Part shown: one piece after another, positions 62,432 through 64,000 of the stretch
How positions within the stretch are numbered: the stretch's first letter is position 1
How the letters are laid out: every line of letters begins with the position of its first letter
Source: JAVVHH01 sp964657565
GTDB lineage: Bacteria > Pseudomonadota > Alphaproteobacteria > Acetobacterales > Acetobacteraceae
DNA: 64,000 bases
Assembly (NCBI GenBank): GCA_964657565.1
Contig: CAZZVQ010000004.1
Coordinates: 27,631 to 91,630 of the forward strand
Direction: 5' to 3'
The notes under the pieces: generated by a model
Database searches by the model: none
Told to the model about the DNA's origin: nothing
The model's input: the letters and a program-made list of their open reading frames with translations, nothing else
Made by a program: the position numbers and the translations under genes

Positions 62432-64000
62432 TCTAGCGCGAAGGCGGGCGGGAGCGGGGTGCCGGTGCGGATGGCGTCGGCCAGCATGCGTCCGATCACG
62501 GGGGCCAGGGTGTAGCCGTTGCCGGTCATGGCGTGCCAGAGGCCCGGTTGGCCGGGAGTGGCGCTGATCAGCGGGGGGCGGCTTTGGTTGGGGGCCAGTC
62601 CGGTCCAGGCCCGGACCACCTGCAGCGGGCGCAGGCCGGGGAGGGCGCGGCAGGCCAGCGCCAGGTTGCCCTCGATGCTCTCCCGCTCCAGCTGTGCGGC
62701 GCCGTTGCCGTCGAGCGTGCCGGGCCAGCCGCCGCCGATCAGGACGTGGCCGCCGTCGCCCTGCTTGAGCGAGAGATGGCGACCAGTCCAGGCGACCAGT
62801 TGGCGCAGCATGACCGGGCCGGGGGCGGTGGCGATCACCTGTTGGATCAGCGCGTTTCCGGGCACCGCCACGCCGGCATGCGAGCCGATCCGCATCGCCT
62901 GGACGCCGGCGGTGTTGACCACCTGGCCGGCCCGCACCGGCCCGGCCGCCGTGCCGACCACCCAGCCCGACCCGGCGCGCTCGAGCCCGGTGACGTCGAT
63001 CCCGCCCGCGATGCGCACGCCGGCGCGGTGCGCGAGCGAGAGCAGCGCCATGGTGCCGCGCAGCGGGTCACCCTGCCCCTCCAGCGGGCAGAACGACGCG
63101 CCGGCGAAGCTGCCGGCCAGGCCGGGGGCGATGGCGCGCAGCTCGGCGGGGCCGACTACCTCGGCGGGGATGCCGTTGGCGCGCTCGAAAGCGGCTTTGG
63201 AGCGCAGCAGGGTCATCTCGGCCTCGGTCTCGGCGAGGATGAGGCCGCCCTCGATGCGGATGCCGAGATCCTCGCCGGCATCGTCGGCCAGGGCGCGCCA
63301 GAGGGCGATGCTGGCGGGGCCGAGCGGCAGCGCGTGCGCCATGGGGCCGCCGCCGTCGGCCGCGTAGACGTAAGGCACCAGTTGCACATGCAGGCTGCCC
63401 GCGTTGCCCGTGCTGGCGGCCAGGCCGGGCTCGCTGCGGTCGAGCAGCAGCACGTCGCGTCCGTCGCGGGCGAGGTAGAGCGCGGTCGCCAGGCCGAGCA
63501 GGCCGGCGCCGATGACGACGATCTCGGCGTCGCCCGGGTGGGCGGCGGGGGCGGCGGTGGTCCAGCGCAGCGGGGGCGGGGCGTCGACGACGCGGTCCGA
63601 GGGTTCCGGCTGGTCCGCGAGGATCGCGGCCGCCGGAACGGGGCGGAGCGGCAGGCGGGGGGCGGCGAAACCCGCTTCGCTGGTGGCGCCGGTCATCCGG
63701 ACCAGCGTGGCGCCGCAGAAACGGCCGGCGCAGAGGCCCATGCCGGCGCGGGTGGCGCGCTTGAGCGAGGCGAGCGAGGTGGCGCCCGCTGCGGTGGCGG
63801 CGCGGAGGGCGCCGGCGGTGACGGCCTCGCAGCGGCAGACGACCGTGTCGTCGGGGAGGCAAGCCGGGTCGGGTGGATCGGCGGCGAAGGCGTGCCAGAG
63901 GGCGCGCTGGAAGCGTTCGGCCCGGCGCAGGGCGGCGCGGGGCGAGTGCGGGGTGCGATAGCCGAGCGCGGCGGCGGCGGCGAGGCCGGCCATGCGGCCG
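62383..64000 (-). CDS. Fused [2Fe-2S]/FAD amino-acid-type dehydrogenase (HcnB-HcnC/OoxA-OoxB-like), 5' partial
   Basis: At least 538 codons, running off the right edge; the frame continues past the internal ATG at 63993 as GRMAGLAAAAALG, the end of an HcnB/OoxA-type FAD/NAD oxidoreductase. Next comes the BFD-like [2Fe-2S] domain with CRCEAV and, about 33 residues on, CAGRFC. After a Pro-rich linker a second oxidoreductase begins, EIVVIGAGLLGLATALYLAR, a DAO-family FAD enzyme. It continues with ASTGNAGSLHVQL, WTGRHLSLKQGDGGHVLIGG, WTGLAPNQSRPPL and GNGYTLAPVIGRMLAD near the end. In octopine, nopaline, hydroxyproline and cyanide-forming glycine dehydrogenases these parts are usually separate subunits. 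The likely reaction is oxidation of an opine or imino/amino acid. Confidence 0.85.
   Translation of the reverse strand, partial: GRMAGLAAAAALGYRTPHSPRAALRRAERFQRALWHAFAADPPDPACLPDDTVVCRCEAVTAGALRAATAAGATSLASLKRATRAGMGLCAGRFCGATLVRMTGATSEAGFAAPRLPLRPVPAAAILADQPEPSDRVVDAPPPLRWTTAAPAAHPGDAEIVVIGAGLLGLATALYLARDGRDVLLLDRSEPGLAASTGNAGSLHVQLVPYVYAADGGGPMAHALPLGPASIALWRALADDAGEDLGIRIEGGLILAETEAEMTLLRSKAAFERANGIPAEVVGPAELRAIAPGLAGSFAGASFCPLEGQGDPLRGTMALLSLAHRAGVRIAGGIDVTGLERAGSGWVVGTAAGPVRAGQVVNTAGVQAMRIGSHAGVAVPGNALIQQVIATAPGPVMLRQLVAWTGRHLSLKQGDGGHVLIGGGWPGTLDGNGAAQLERESIEGNLALACRALPGLRPLQVVRAWTGLAPNQSRPPLISATPGQPGLWHAMTGNGYTLAPVIGRMLADAIRTGTPLPPAFALDHAVAATAVTAAGATA

Overview
The window is a strongly GC-rich, densely packed stretch of bacterial chromosome. 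The gene families (HyuA/HyuB, NdvB-type cyclic glucan synthase, LLM monooxygenase, SWIB protein, TadE/TadG, many ABC cassettes) and codon use point to an alphaproteobacterium, most likely a soil or plant-associated member of the Acetobacteraceae/Rhodospirillales type. That placement is an inference. I see no rRNA, tRNA, CRISPR array, insertion sequence or phage genes.

Region 1 (1-5657) is uptake and catabolism. It holds the tail of an oligopeptide-type ABC ATPase, a family 5 substrate-binding protein whose two halves are in swapped order (a circular permutation), an NtaA/DszA-type flavin monooxygenase, a broken SsuB/TauB-type ATPase remnant, and a two-gene polyol pair (mannitol dehydrogenase family plus ribitol-dehydrogenase-like SDR). 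Region 2 (5658-11985) is a LysR-regulated RND efflux operon. Its first gene is an alpha/beta-hydrolase-like protein that has lost the nucleophile serine. A dyad operator candidate lies between the LysR gene and the operon.

Region 3 (11966-20424) has a divergent XRE-cupin regulator facing a polyamine-type ABC importer (binding protein, ATPase, two permeases) that runs into hyuA-hyuB, so imported substrate is probably a hydantoin- or 5-oxoproline-like lactam. A small palindromic intergenic repeat sits between the two permeases. Region 4 (20397-27848) is a compact cell-wall amino-sugar salvage operon: GntR regulator, SIS-family deaminase, NagA, a fused BadF-type sugar kinase-MurQ etherase, an SSS symporter and AnmK. 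Together these would take MurNAc or anhydro-MurNAc to fructose 6-phosphate.

Region 5 (27879-34745) is mixed housekeeping: exported Fe/Mn superoxide dismutase, PiT phosphate transporter, small hypothetical proteins, SWIB protein, exported FKBP isomerase, a small XRE regulator, a DHA2-type MFS exporter and a tandem universal stress protein. Region 6 (34746-49827) holds a giant cyclic beta-1,2-glucan synthase coupled to phosphoglucomutase, facing acetate kinase coupled to an Mg2+ P-type ATPase and a small membrane protein. The USP gene, the glucan operon and the Mg-ATPase operon share a promoter-proximal motif with an AGTAGTTTCC-like core, suggesting one regulon.

Region 7 (50193-56818) is surface-oriented: a PEP-CTERM protein, an OmpR-type two-component system, a small unknown gene and three TadE/TadG-like pseudopilin genes. 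Region 8 (56851-64000) holds a 2-hydroxyacid dehydrogenase with a normally ordered family 5 binding protein, a small Ala/Ser/Thr-rich protein, an exported trypsin-like protease, a family 3 amino-acid binding protein with one permease and no ATPase, and a fused [2Fe-2S]/FAD amino-acid-type dehydrogenase that runs off the end.

Positions and motifs were read directly. Functional names come from family recognition by eye, without database searches.
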